A DNA stretch of 64,000 nucleotides. Origin: Amycolatopsis marina (GTDB taxonomy: Bacteria; Actinomycetota; Actinomycetes; Mycobacteriales; Pseudonocardiaceae). Below the pieces are notes generated by a model that was not told the DNA's origin, searched no databases, and worked only from the letters and a program-made list of their open reading frames with translations. Made by a program: the position numbers and the translations under genes. Positions 18,193-26,006 of the stretch are shown here, piece after piece (position 1 is the first letter of the stretch; every line of letters starts with the position of its first letter). The stretch is from the NCBI RefSeq assembly GCF_900111885.1, contig NZ_FOKG01000001.1, positions 248,001 through 312,000 of the forward strand, given 5' to 3'.

Positions 18193-18321
18193 GGCCTTCC
18201 TCCGATTCGGGTGTGCCGCTACCTCCAGGTTGTCACGTCCCGGCGGCCAAAGCTCGTTTCCGCGACGATCCTCAGGGAGATCTCCGGGTCACCCCCGAGG
18301 ATCGACGCCGGAAAAGCGTGG

Positions 18322-19485
18322 TTAGAGCCAGCCACCCAGCCTGCGCACCCCCTCCACCACCTCCGACTCGGCGCCCGCGAAGGAGAACCGGACGAACTTG
18401 CCACCCTCGTCGGGATCGAAGTCGATCCCGGGGGTGATGGCCAGCCCCGTGTCGGCCAGCAGCCGCTGACACCAGCTCAGGCTGTCGGAGGTGTGCGCGG
18501 ACACGTCGACGTAGGCGTAGAACGCGCCGTCCACCGGGGCCACCCGGTCCAGCCCGATCTCCCGCAGTCCGCTGATCAACAGGTCCCGGTTCTTCCGGTA
18601 CCGCTCGACGTGCCCGTCGAGTTCGGCGTAGGAGTCCGCCGTGAACGCGGCGACCGCCGCACGCTGGGCGAGCGCGGGCGCGCAGATGTTGAAGTTGCCG
18701 GTGAGCACGTCCACCGCCCGATGCAGGCGCTGCGGCACCAGCATCCAGCCCAGCCGCCAACCGGTCATGGCGAAGTACTTGGAGAACGAGCCGAGCACCA
18801 GCGCCTCCCGCGAGCTCTGCCACGAGCAAGCGAGTTCCGCGCCGTAGGAGATGCCGTGGTAGATCTCGTCGCTGATCAGCTGCACGCCCCGGGCGGAGCA
18901 CCAGCCGGCGATCGCGGCGAGTTCGCCGGGGGCGAGTGCCGTGCCGGTGGGATTGCTGGGGCTGGCGACGATGAGACCGCTGATCGGCCCGAGCTGGTCG
19001 AGCAGTTCCGTCGTCGGCTGGAACCGGGTGCTCTCGTCGGTGGTGAACTCGACGACCTCGCAGCCGAGTGCGGCGAGCAGGTTGCGATAGGCGGGGTAAC
19101 CCGGCCGCGCCATGGCCACCCGGTCGCCCGCCTCGAAGGCGGAGAGGAACGAGAGCAGGAACCCGCCGGACGATCCGGTGGTGACGATGACATCCTGCGG
19201 GTTCACCTCGAGGCCGTAGTTGCGCTCGTAGTGCCCGGCGATCGCCTCGCGCAGGTCGGGGATGCCGAGCTGAACGGTGTAGCCCAGGTCCCCTTCCCGC
19301 AGCGCCTTCTCGGCGGCGTCGAGCACCGGCCGGGGAGCACCGGCGGTCGGCTGCCCCGCACACAGGGCGATCACGTCACCATGAGTGCGCTGCCGCGCCT
19401 TGGCCGCGGAAAGCACCTCCATCACGTGGAACGGAGCGACGTCGGCGCGGCTGGACGGACCGGGGAAGGCAGCGGGATCGACCAT
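18322..19485 (-). CDS. PLP-dependent aminotransferase, class I/II
   Basis: A 387-residue fold-type I aminotransferase. Seen: LGYTVQLGIPDLREAIAGHY, SPSNPTGT with the cofactor Asn, ISDEIYHGISY, the PLP Lys in GSFSKYFAMTGWRLGW, and a C-terminal Arg in FVRFSFAG that would bind the substrate carboxylate. It could be an aspartate/tyrosine or alanine-type transaminase; the substrate cannot be assigned. The ATG at 19485 gives normal length. A perfect palindrome follows just upstream of the start. Confidence 0.92.
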   Translation of the reverse strand: MVDPAAFPGPSSRADVAPFHVMEVLSAAKARQRTHGDVIALCAGQPTAGAPRPVLDAAEKALREGDLGYTVQLGIPDLREAIAGHYERNYGLEVNPQDVIVTTGSSGGFLLSFLSAFEAGDRVAMARPGYPAYRNLLAALGCEVVEFTTDESTRFQPTTELLDQLGPISGLIVASPSNPTGTALAPGELAAIAGWCSARGVQLISDEIYHGISYGAELACSWQSSREALVLGSFSKYFAMTGWRLGWMLVPQRLHRAVDVLTGNFNICAPALAQRAAVAAFTADSYAELDGHVERYRKNRDLLISGLREIGLDRVAPVDGAFYAYVDVSAHTSDSLSWCQRLLADTGLAITPGIDFDPDEGGKFVRFSFAGAESEVVEGVRRLGGWL

Positions 19486-19500
19486 GCGGGTCAGCGTAGA

Positions 19501-19524
19501 CGGGAATTCGTCGACGAATTCCCG
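19501..19524. repeat. GAATTC-GTCGAC palindrome, copy A
   Basis: A perfect 24-bp palindrome with core GGAATTCGTCGACGAATTCC, identical to the copy at 56052-56075. It lies between the convergent-side start of the aminotransferase gene and the STAS gene's end. A dispersed repeat and possible terminator. Confidence 0.8.
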
Positions 19525-19574
19525 GATGGGGATGGCGCCGCGTCCGGTACGAGCGCCGAGCTCATGCCGACGAA

Positions 19575-19967
19575 TCAGACAGCTGCGGCGGCCGTCAGCT
19601 TGGGGTAGACCTCCAGCGGCTGGTGCTGGGCGGCCACCTTCAACGACCGGCAGACTGTGGCCGTGTTGGCGACGATCCGCAGGCTGGTGTGCTGCAGTCG
19701 GGCCCGCCGGTGGGCGGTTATCAGCACACTCAGCCCGGCTACGCCGAGAAAGGTGACGGCTTGCAGGTCCAGCACCACGACTGGGGACGTGCTGCTGGAG
19801 AGCTGGTGCGAGAGCCGCTCCCCGAGTTCTGGCGCAACGCGCAGGTCGACCTCGCCTGCGACCTCGAGTACCGGAACGTCGTGCGTGTCTCGCTCGATCA
19901 CGGCAAACTCGTGGTTCGGGCGGGTCCTAGAACGGACGAAGCCAGGATTGGAATGAACGACGCTCAT
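19575..19967 (-). CDS. STAS-domain anti-sigma factor antagonist-like protein
   Basis: A 130-residue protein with a single STAS domain (about 25-115). The stretch VLEVAGEVDLRVAPELGERL and VLDLQAVTFLGVAGLSVL align with SpoIIAA-type antagonists. In these the segment after the TFL is D-S-S-G-L with a phosphorylated Ser; here it is G-V-A-G-L, so no phosphorylatable Ser is present. It may bind an anti-sigma factor without phospho-control. The start is ATG at 19967; a GTG at 19973 with GGAG six bases away is an alternative. It diverges from two GAF-ANTAR genes, which fits a small signalling cluster. Confidence 0.85.
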   Translation of the reverse strand: MSVVHSNPGFVRSRTRPNHEFAVIERDTHDVPVLEVAGEVDLRVAPELGERLSHQLSSSTSPVVVLDLQAVTFLGVAGLSVLITAHRRARLQHTSLRIVANTATVCRSLKVAAQHQPLEVYPKLTAAAAV

Positions 19968-20155
19968 GGTCACGATCGGCTCCAGACCCAGCCCTGCCGT
20001 CTCCGGTCCCACGGCCGCAGGATCGGGACGGACAAAGCTGATTGAAACTGAGCCATCCAGCGCGCGGGGTCCAGGCTCCGCCGACAGCGTGCTCCAGCAG
20101 CCTATCCTCCAGTCATACTGGTAGCCAAGGGCCAGCACCGGAAAGGATGGCGCTC

Positions 20156-20854
20156 GTGACTGTCGCACGGCGCGAGCGGCTACTCGGACTGCTGGACCCC
20201 GGGAGTTGCGATCCCGTCGCCCTGCTGCGCCGCGTGTGTGAACTGTGCATTTTCGAGTGTTCGGTGTCCGGTGCCTCGATGAGCATCGGCGGCAGCGGCA
20301 CGGACGGCAACCAAGCGCTGGTGCATGCGACCAATGCCCGCAGCGTTCTCCTCGAAGACCTGCAACGCACCGTCGGTGAAGGTCCGGGGCACGCGGCACG
20401 CGACACTCGCGGCCCCGTACTGGTACCCGATCTGTCGATCAACCTCGCGCGGTGGCCGGGATACACCCCGGGGGCTCAGGCGGCCGGAGCGGCCGCGGTG
20501 TTCTCGTTCCCACTGCAGGTCGGCGCGGTGAGCCTGGGATTGCTGGACCTGCACCGGACGAGCGCAGGCTCGCTCGGCCGCGATCAACTGGGCGATGTAC
20601 TACTACTGGCCGAAATCGCTACTCACGCGGCGCTCGACGATCTCGGCAGCGTCGCGGCGATGGATATGGCACGGCTGTCCGACATCCACGCCGTGGTCCA
20701 CCAGGCGACGGGGATCGTCAGCGTGCAGCTGACGGTGAGCATGCGGGAGGCCCTGGTGCGCATTCGCGCTCACGCTTACGCCAACCAGTTGCCCCTCAAT
20801 GAGGTGGCACGACAGATCGTGGACAAGCGATTACGTCTGACGAGAGGACAATGA
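20156..20854 (+). CDS. GAF-ANTAR regulator 1
   Basis: A 232-residue protein with a GAF sensor domain (about 25-160) and a C-terminal ANTAR RNA-binding domain (about 175-228: IHAVVHQATGIVSVQLTVSMREALVRIRAHA). ANTAR proteins act as antiterminators by binding paired RNA hairpins. The start is GTG at 20156 with AAGGA eight bases before; ATG at 20147 has no room for a ribosome site. It overlaps the next gene's start by four bases, so the pair is coupled and may form heteromers. Confidence 0.85.
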   Translation: MTVARRERLLGLLDPGSCDPVALLRRVCELCIFECSVSGASMSIGGSGTDGNQALVHATNARSVLLEDLQRTVGEGPGHAARDTRGPVLVPDLSINLARWPGYTPGAQAAGAAAVFSFPLQVGAVSLGLLDLHRTSAGSLGRDQLGDVLLLAEIATHAALDDLGSVAAMDMARLSDIHAVVHQATGIVSVQLTVSMREALVRIRAHAYANQLPLNEVARQIVDKRLRLTRGQ

Positions 20855-21660
20855 CGGACATGGCCCAGACATCGCCCGAGCCCGCGACGGACGTTCGAAC
20901 CACGACGGTCGACAAGCGAGAGGAACGACTGGCTCAGGCCTTCGTCGCACTGGCCGACACGCTGGTGGACGACTTCGACCTGCTGGATTTCCTGCGCATG
21001 CTCACGGAACAGTCGGTAGAACTACTCGGCGTCGCCGCCGCCGGGGTCATCCTCATCGATGAGCGCGGGGGACTGCGGGTGGCGTCCGCGTCGTCCGAAC
21101 GGGCCGAGCTGCTCGAGGTGTTCGCCGTGCAGGCCGAGGACGGCCCGTGCATCGAGTGTGTGCAGAGTGGGCAGCCGGTCGCCAGCACGGATCTAGCGGC
21201 AGCGGCCGAGCGCTGGCCCCGGTTCACCGCAGCAGCCCACGAATGCGGATTTCGCGCCGCGCAGTCACTGCCGATGCGCCTGCGCAAGCAGGTCGTCGGG
21301 GTGCTGACCCTGCTCAACACCGAGGCCAACGGTGTCGAGATGCACAGCGCCAAGCTCGGACAGGCGCTCGCCGACATCGCGACCATCGGCATCCTGCAAC
21401 AACGCGCGATCGACCACGGCGAACTGCTCTCCGAGCAGCTGCAAACCGCACTGAACAGCAGGGTGGTGATCGAACAGGCCAAGGGCGTGCTCACCGCGCA
21501 CCACGAAGGCCTGGACATGGAGCAGTCCTTCAACCTGCTGCGCAGATACGCCCGGTCGCAGAATCTGCGCCTTTCCGATCTCGCCCACGCGGTTGCCGAG
21601 CGGACCGTGGACGTCGACCTCATCGTCGGGCAAGAAGCCCCCGCTCAGGCAGGCCGCTGA
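20851..21660 (+). CDS. GAF-ANTAR regulator 2
   Basis: A 269-residue protein with an N-terminal extension, a GAF domain (about 35-170; Cys in GPCIECV) and an ANTAR domain (about 200-255: LNSRVVIEQAKGVL...SFNLLRRYARSQNLRLSDLAHAVA). Such proteins bind nascent RNA and change termination. The ATG overlaps the previous stop; ATG at 20860 is also possible. Together with the first ANTAR protein and the divergent STAS protein it suggests a sensory RNA-level switch. Targets are unknown. Confidence 0.87.
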   Translation: MTDMAQTSPEPATDVRTTTVDKREERLAQAFVALADTLVDDFDLLDFLRMLTEQSVELLGVAAAGVILIDERGGLRVASASSERAELLEVFAVQAEDGPCIECVQSGQPVASTDLAAAAERWPRFTAAAHECGFRAAQSLPMRLRKQVVGVLTLLNTEANGVEMHSAKLGQALADIATIGILQQRAIDHGELLSEQLQTALNSRVVIEQAKGVLTAHHEGLDMEQSFNLLRRYARSQNLRLSDLAHAVAERTVDVDLIVGQEAPAQAGR

Positions 21661-21775
21661 TTTGAACGGGCGCGCTTGGGGAAACCCCCAGTAAGCTGGA
21701 GCCCACACCGCTCGAGACCCCGGCGGGCACAGGGACCGGTATCGAATGTCCCGAACACGCCGATCGGGGATGAGC

Positions 21776-22846
21776 ATGGCAACTCCTGGAACGACAAGCC
21801 AAACGACCGGTGCCGACCGCACGAAGCCCGCAGCGCAGAGCGGGCACGGGAGCGACTTCGCCGACCTGCGCCGCCTGATCCAACACGAGGGTCTGCTGGA
21901 CCGGCGCCGCGGCTACTACGCCGCCAAGGTGGGCCTTAACCTTCTGGCCTTCGCCGCGGGCTGCGCCGCGTTCGCGCTGCTCGGCGACTCCTGGTGGCAG
22001 CTGCTCACCGCGGTGTTCTTCGCGGTGCTGTTCACCCAACTCGCGTTCGTCGGCCACGATGCCGGGCACAAACAGATCTTCCGTACCCGGCGAGCGAACG
22101 ACCTCGTCGGATACGCCCACGCCGGGTTGGTCGGGATCAGCTACGGCTGGTGGATCGGAAAACACAATCGCCACCACGCCAACCCCAATCACGAGGACGA
22201 CGATCCCGATCTCGACGTTCCCCTGCTTGCCTTCACCCGAGCGCAGTCGGGCACCCGCCGAGGATTCGTGCGCTGGACAGCGAAGTACCAGGCTTACCTG
22301 TTCTTTCCGCTGTTGCTGTTGGAGGGGCTGAACCTGCACTGGGCGAGCATCCAGGCCGTGTGGCGGGGCGAGGTCAAAGCCCGCAAGGTCGAATTGGCGC
22401 TCCTGGTGGGGCACGTCACCGGGTACCTGACAGCGGTGTTCGTCGTCCTGTCACCGCCGGTTGCGATTGCCTTCATCGCGGTGCACCAGGGGTTGTGGGG
22501 GGTTTACATGGGCTGCTCGTTCGCGCCCAATCACAAGGGCATGCCGACCATCAGCGCCGGAACCAAGCTCGACTTCCTCCGCAAGCAGGTCCTCACCAGC
22601 CGCAACGTGCGCGGCGGACCATGGGTGGATTTCGCGCTCGGCGGTTTGAACTACCAGATCGAGCATCACCTGTTCCCGAGCATGCCACGTGCGAACCTGC
22701 GTCGAGCACAGATCCTGGTGCGAGGTTTCTGCCTCCAGCGGGGAATCGACTATGCCCAGTGCGGGTTGCTGCGCTCCTACGGATACGTGCTCCAGCACCT
22801 GCATTCGGTCGGGGCGCAATTACGTGCCCATGGGAATCATGGATAA
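21776..22846 (+). CDS. Membrane fatty acid desaturase
   Basis: A 356-residue diiron desaturase with the three His boxes HDAGHKQ, HNRHHANPNHE and QIEHHLFPS, and hydrophobic helices between them. It introduces a double bond into acyl chains using ferredoxin-type electrons, near the membrane. QIEHH is usual for front-end/acyl-lipid desaturases. I chose ATG at 21776 after GGGG six bases upstream; two earlier ATGs (21746, 21770) are in frame. No dedicated ferredoxin is adjacent. Confidence 0.88.
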   Translation: MATPGTTSQTTGADRTKPAAQSGHGSDFADLRRLIQHEGLLDRRRGYYAAKVGLNLLAFAAGCAAFALLGDSWWQLLTAVFFAVLFTQLAFVGHDAGHKQIFRTRRANDLVGYAHAGLVGISYGWWIGKHNRHHANPNHEDDDPDLDVPLLAFTRAQSGTRRGFVRWTAKYQAYLFFPLLLLEGLNLHWASIQAVWRGEVKARKVELALLVGHVTGYLTAVFVVLSPPVAIAFIAVHQGLWGVYMGCSFAPNHKGMPTISAGTKLDFLRKQVLTSRNVRGGPWVDFALGGLNYQIEHHLFPSMPRANLRRAQILVRGFCLQRGIDYAQCGLLRSYGYVLQHLHSVGAQLRAHGNHG

Positions 22847-22875
22847 CTCGTCACCCTCGGCACCCGGGCTGTCGC

Positions 22876-23151
22876 TCAGAAGCCCTGGTAGCCGCCCCCG
22901 CCCGCCATGGACTTGAGGCCGGGGTGGCCCTCGAAGCCACCGTAGCGGTCGAACGTGTAGCGGATTCCGGCGATGATGTTGTCCACCGGGTTGTAGATGT
23001 CGTCGTGCCCCGGCAGCTTGTGCGCCTGGAACGTCGGGTCGATGCACTGCAGATCTTTCGGCAGCCCGTCGGCGATCTGACCGATTCCGCCCGAATTCGC
23101 CTGTGCTGCGGACACCAACCCGCGAATCGCGTCGATCTCGTATTTCGGCAC
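22876..23151 (-). CDS. Lytic-transglycosylase-like small protein without catalytic Glu
   Basis: A 91-residue protein whose residues 30-91 resemble the C-terminal part of SLT/tape-measure transglycosylase domains: LQCIDPTFQAHKLPGHDDIY and NPVDNIIAGIRYTFDRYGG, ending in a Gly-rich tail. In complete enzymes a catalytic Glu lies N-terminal in an HESG-type motif; it is absent here, and nothing upstream restores it. This may be a truncated remnant or a small secreted scaffold. No signal peptide is visible. It is divergent from the kinase gene. Confidence 0.6.
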   Translation of the reverse strand: MPKYEIDAIRGLVSAAQANSGGIGQIADGLPKDLQCIDPTFQAHKLPGHDDIYNPVDNIIAGIRYTFDRYGGFEGHPGLKSMAGGGGYQGF

Positions 23152-23320
23152 GCTTCGTCATCCCCTCAGTGCTCGCCCCGATCGATAGGACGGGAACACC
23201 TCCGTCAGGGTTCCAGGACCACAGTAGAGCGCCCGAAGTCGCGGATGCGCTTTTTCGCCGGACACCCCACGGCCGGATGAAGGCGGCTCGGTAGCATCCG
23301 CGGTGGAGGGCAACGACGTA

Positions 23321-25222
23321 ATGAAGCCGCTGACGCCGTCGGAGCACGGATTCACGGGACGCTACCGGCTGTTGGCCGCGCTCGGCGAGGGCGGAATGGG
23401 CCGCGTGCTACTCGCCGCGGCCCCCGACGGCCGGCTGGTCGCCGTCAAGCATGTGCATCCCGGATTCGCACAGGACGCCAGTTTTCGTACCCGTTTCCGC
23501 CACGAGGTCGCGGCGTCGCGGCTCGTTTCCGGGGCTTACACCGCGGCTGTCATGGATGCCGATCCGGACGCCCCTGTTCCCTGGCTGGCCTCGGTTTTCG
23601 TCGCGGGCCCCTCCCTGCGCGAAGCTGTGGACGCGACCGGGGCGCTGCCGGTCACCGCGCTCCGGCTGCTCGCGGCAGGACTGGCTTCGGCACTCGCCGA
23701 CATTCACCGGGCCGGCCTCATCCACCGCGACCTCAAACCGAGCAACGTGCTGCTGGCCGTCGACGGCCCGCGGGTGATCGACTTCGGTATCGCCAGGGCA
23801 GCCGACGGCAGTTCGGACCTGACCGGCACCGGCTCGTTGATCGGTTCGCCGGGATTCATGTCACCCGAACAAGCACGGAGCGAAACACTCACTCCGGCCA
23901 GTGACGTCTTCTCCCTCGGCGTTCTGCTGGTGATGGCCTGCACCGGCAAGGACCCGTTCACCGGCGCCTCCGCTCCACAGACCCTCTACAACGTCGTACA
24001 CGCCAGCCCCGACCTGGCCGAAATCCCCGACTCGATCCGCCCCCTGGTCGAGGCGTGCCTGGCCAAAGAACCGGCACACAGGCCCACGCCCGCGCAGATC
24101 CTCGACTTCGTCGGACCGCTCGGGCCCGGCACGGTGTCCTGGCCACCCGCCGTGCGTCAGCTGATCGAGCGACAGCAGGCGGAGGTGCACGCCACACTGG
24201 CCCTGCCGCCGTCCGCTCCGGCTCCGCGCCACCGCGGGCGTGGAAAACGGGCGCTGGTGGCGGCCGCCGCGCTCGCCGTGGTGGCGATGACCGCGGGCAC
24301 GGTCACCGCGGTAACGCTGAACTCCGGTGACGGCGATCAACAGTCAGCCACGCCCGAGCGCGGTGCGCTGGGCGGCGACCGGTCCGAAACGACCGTGCCC
24401 GAGCCGCTGGGTCTCGAACCGCTGAGCCTGGAACGGTTGCTGGCTGTCGATCCGTGCCAACTGCTGGCGGACGTGCCGATCCCCGGGGTGGGCAAGCTCG
24501 AACCGGAAACCGAATCCTACAACCTGAACGAATGCAAGTACGAGTCCGAGGACGTCGGGCGGCTCACCGTGGAGATCGGCGAGCGGATGCCCAACACGAA
24601 CGTACGAGCCGCGGACCAGGACGCCGAGGGCCATCCCGTGATCATCGGCCAGAATGTCCAGAAATGTGATGCGGCCGTGCAGATCCCGGACGAGGAGATC
24701 GGCGTTGTCGTCACGACCTCGGTGGCCCGCAACGACTCCTGTGACGACGTGGAAGCGGCGTTACGGGTGGTCGTCAACCGGCTGTACGCGGGACCACCTG
24801 AGTTCGACCGGCCATCGGAATCCCTGATCGGTGTGGATGCCTGTGCGCTGATGGAGGAGAAGGAGGCGCGAAAAGTCTTCGGTGTGGTCACTCGGACCGA
24901 ACGGACCAAGCTGAGGGAGTGCACGCTGGAGGTCGGCGGCAAGTTCCGGATCGCACTCGACCAGGGCATCGCCCCGGAGGCGGTTCCCGACGGCCGGGAA
25001 AAGGTCGACCTCGCCGGGAAGACCGGCTTTCTCAAGCCGGGCGACGAAGACGGTGGCAGCTACTGCGCACTGGAGTGGAGTCACCGCCCCGTCGGCGAAA
25101 GGCGCAGCGAGACCGTCTACATCTTCCACACGAGTTCCACCGAAACGAAGCGAGTCGACGAACTCTGCGGTCAGACGCAGGAAGCCGCGAAACTCGTCGT
25201 CGAAGCGCTACCGAAGACCTGA
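23321..25222 (+). CDS. Receptor Ser/Thr protein kinase with DUF3558-like ectodomains
   Basis: A 633-residue PknB-type kinase. Kinase domain about 10-265: GEGGMGRV, ATP Lys in AVKHV, IHRDLKPSN, IDFGIAR, SPGFMSPEQA. A basic linker follows, then one helix (about 310-332, ALVAAAALAVVAMTAGTVTAV) and an outside region with two related modules (VDPCQLL... about 382, and VDACALM... about 505) resembling DUF3558 lipoprotein sequence, with several Cys. It probably senses an extracellular signal. I chose ATG at 23321; the GTG at 23303 is in frame. It converges within 6 bases on the EspG gene, part of the same locus. Confidence 0.86.
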   Translation: MKPLTPSEHGFTGRYRLLAALGEGGMGRVLLAAAPDGRLVAVKHVHPGFAQDASFRTRFRHEVAASRLVSGAYTAAVMDADPDAPVPWLASVFVAGPSLREAVDATGALPVTALRLLAAGLASALADIHRAGLIHRDLKPSNVLLAVDGPRVIDFGIARAADGSSDLTGTGSLIGSPGFMSPEQARSETLTPASDVFSLGVLLVMACTGKDPFTGASAPQTLYNVVHASPDLAEIPDSIRPLVEACLAKEPAHRPTPAQILDFVGPLGPGTVSWPPAVRQLIERQQAEVHATLALPPSAPAPRHRGRGKRALVAAAALAVVAMTAGTVTAVTLNSGDGDQQSATPERGALGGDRSETTVPEPLGLEPLSLERLLAVDPCQLLADVPIPGVGKLEPETESYNLNECKYESEDVGRLTVEIGERMPNTNVRAADQDAEGHPVIIGQNVQKCDAAVQIPDEEIGVVVTTSVARNDSCDDVEAALRVVVNRLYAGPPEFDRPSESLIGVDACALMEEKEARKVFGVVTRTERTKLRECTLEVGGKFRIALDQGIAPEAVPDGREKVDLAGKTGFLKPGDEDGGSYCALEWSHRPVGERRSETVYIFHTSSTETKRVDELCGQTQEAAKLVVEALPKT

Positions 25223-25227
25223 CCCGG

Positions 25228-25998
25228 TCACACCTCGTCCAGCAGTTCCCACACGCGCTGAGCCAGAAGCGCGTTGTCAGCAGGTGCGATCGTCGCCCAT
25301 TCCTGGCCGTCCGCGTTTCGTTCCACCTGGAACAGGTACCGGCCCGCGTCGGTGTCGTGGAACGCCACCACCCTCCCGGCCCTGCGCTGACCGTCGCGTG
25401 TGGACTTCTGTGCACCCAACTGTCCACGGGCGACTGTTCCGACGAGCATCCCGGCGAGTTCCTGCGCCTGCCACAACGGAACCTTGCGGTCCTCCAGCGC
25501 GAGAACCAGCGCCTTGACGTCGCCATGTGCCTCGGCGTCGGCATCGCGCAACACGTCGTACGGCACGCTGACCGATTGGCCGATGCCGGGCGACAACTCG
25601 CCCGCGACCGAAACGGCGGCCTCCGGCAGGGCGCTGTCCCTGGCCGGGATGAGCCACACCTCGTCGCCGTCCACCACACCGAGCAGGGCCTGGCTGCCGA
25701 TACTGACCGCGAGCCCGCGGATCTCCCTGTCCGTCCACACCCACACATCAACGGAAACCTTGGGGTGAGCGAAAAGGTTGAGCATGTCGATCAGTGCGCC
25801 CGACGCCTTTCGGCCACGGGCGAGCCCCCTCCGGGCGAGGGATTCCCACGCCCGCTCAACGAGGTCCGCGCGCTCATGCCGGGTCACGCCGGGACTCGGG
25901 ACATCGAGGGCAGGATGCCGGTCGGGCAGGCGCTCGACCTCCCACAGCATGTCCAACTCGAGGGTGGACAGCACAATGCTGCCATTCGACTCGGTCAT
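25228..25998 (-). CDS. ESX secretion-associated protein EspG family
   Basis: A 256-residue EspG-like protein: STLELDMLWE, then HPALDVPSPG, an internal hydrophobic core and a mixed C-terminal domain. EspG proteins are cytosolic chaperones that recognise PPE-type T7SS substrates. Its target is likely the PPE-like protein 8 bases upstream on the same strand. Length is in the family range. No ESX core components are in the window. Confidence 0.85.
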   Translation of the reverse strand: MTESNGSIVLSTLELDMLWEVERLPDRHPALDVPSPGVTRHERADLVERAWESLARRGLARGRKASGALIDMLNLFAHPKVSVDVWVWTDREIRGLAVSIGSQALLGVVDGDEVWLIPARDSALPEAAVSVAGELSPGIGQSVSVPYDVLRDADAEAHGDVKALVLALEDRKVPLWQAQELAGMLVGTVARGQLGAQKSTRDGQRRAGRVVAFHDTDAGRYLFQVERNADGQEWATIAPADNALLAQRVWELLDEV

Positions 25999-26006
25999 CG
26001 AAGTAC

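Noticed and set aside
22820..23347. Frames around the transglycosylase-like gene as a frameshifted full-length enzyme
   Set aside because: I looked for an HESG-type catalytic motif in the neighbouring frames and found none, so a simple frameshift does not restore the enzyme.
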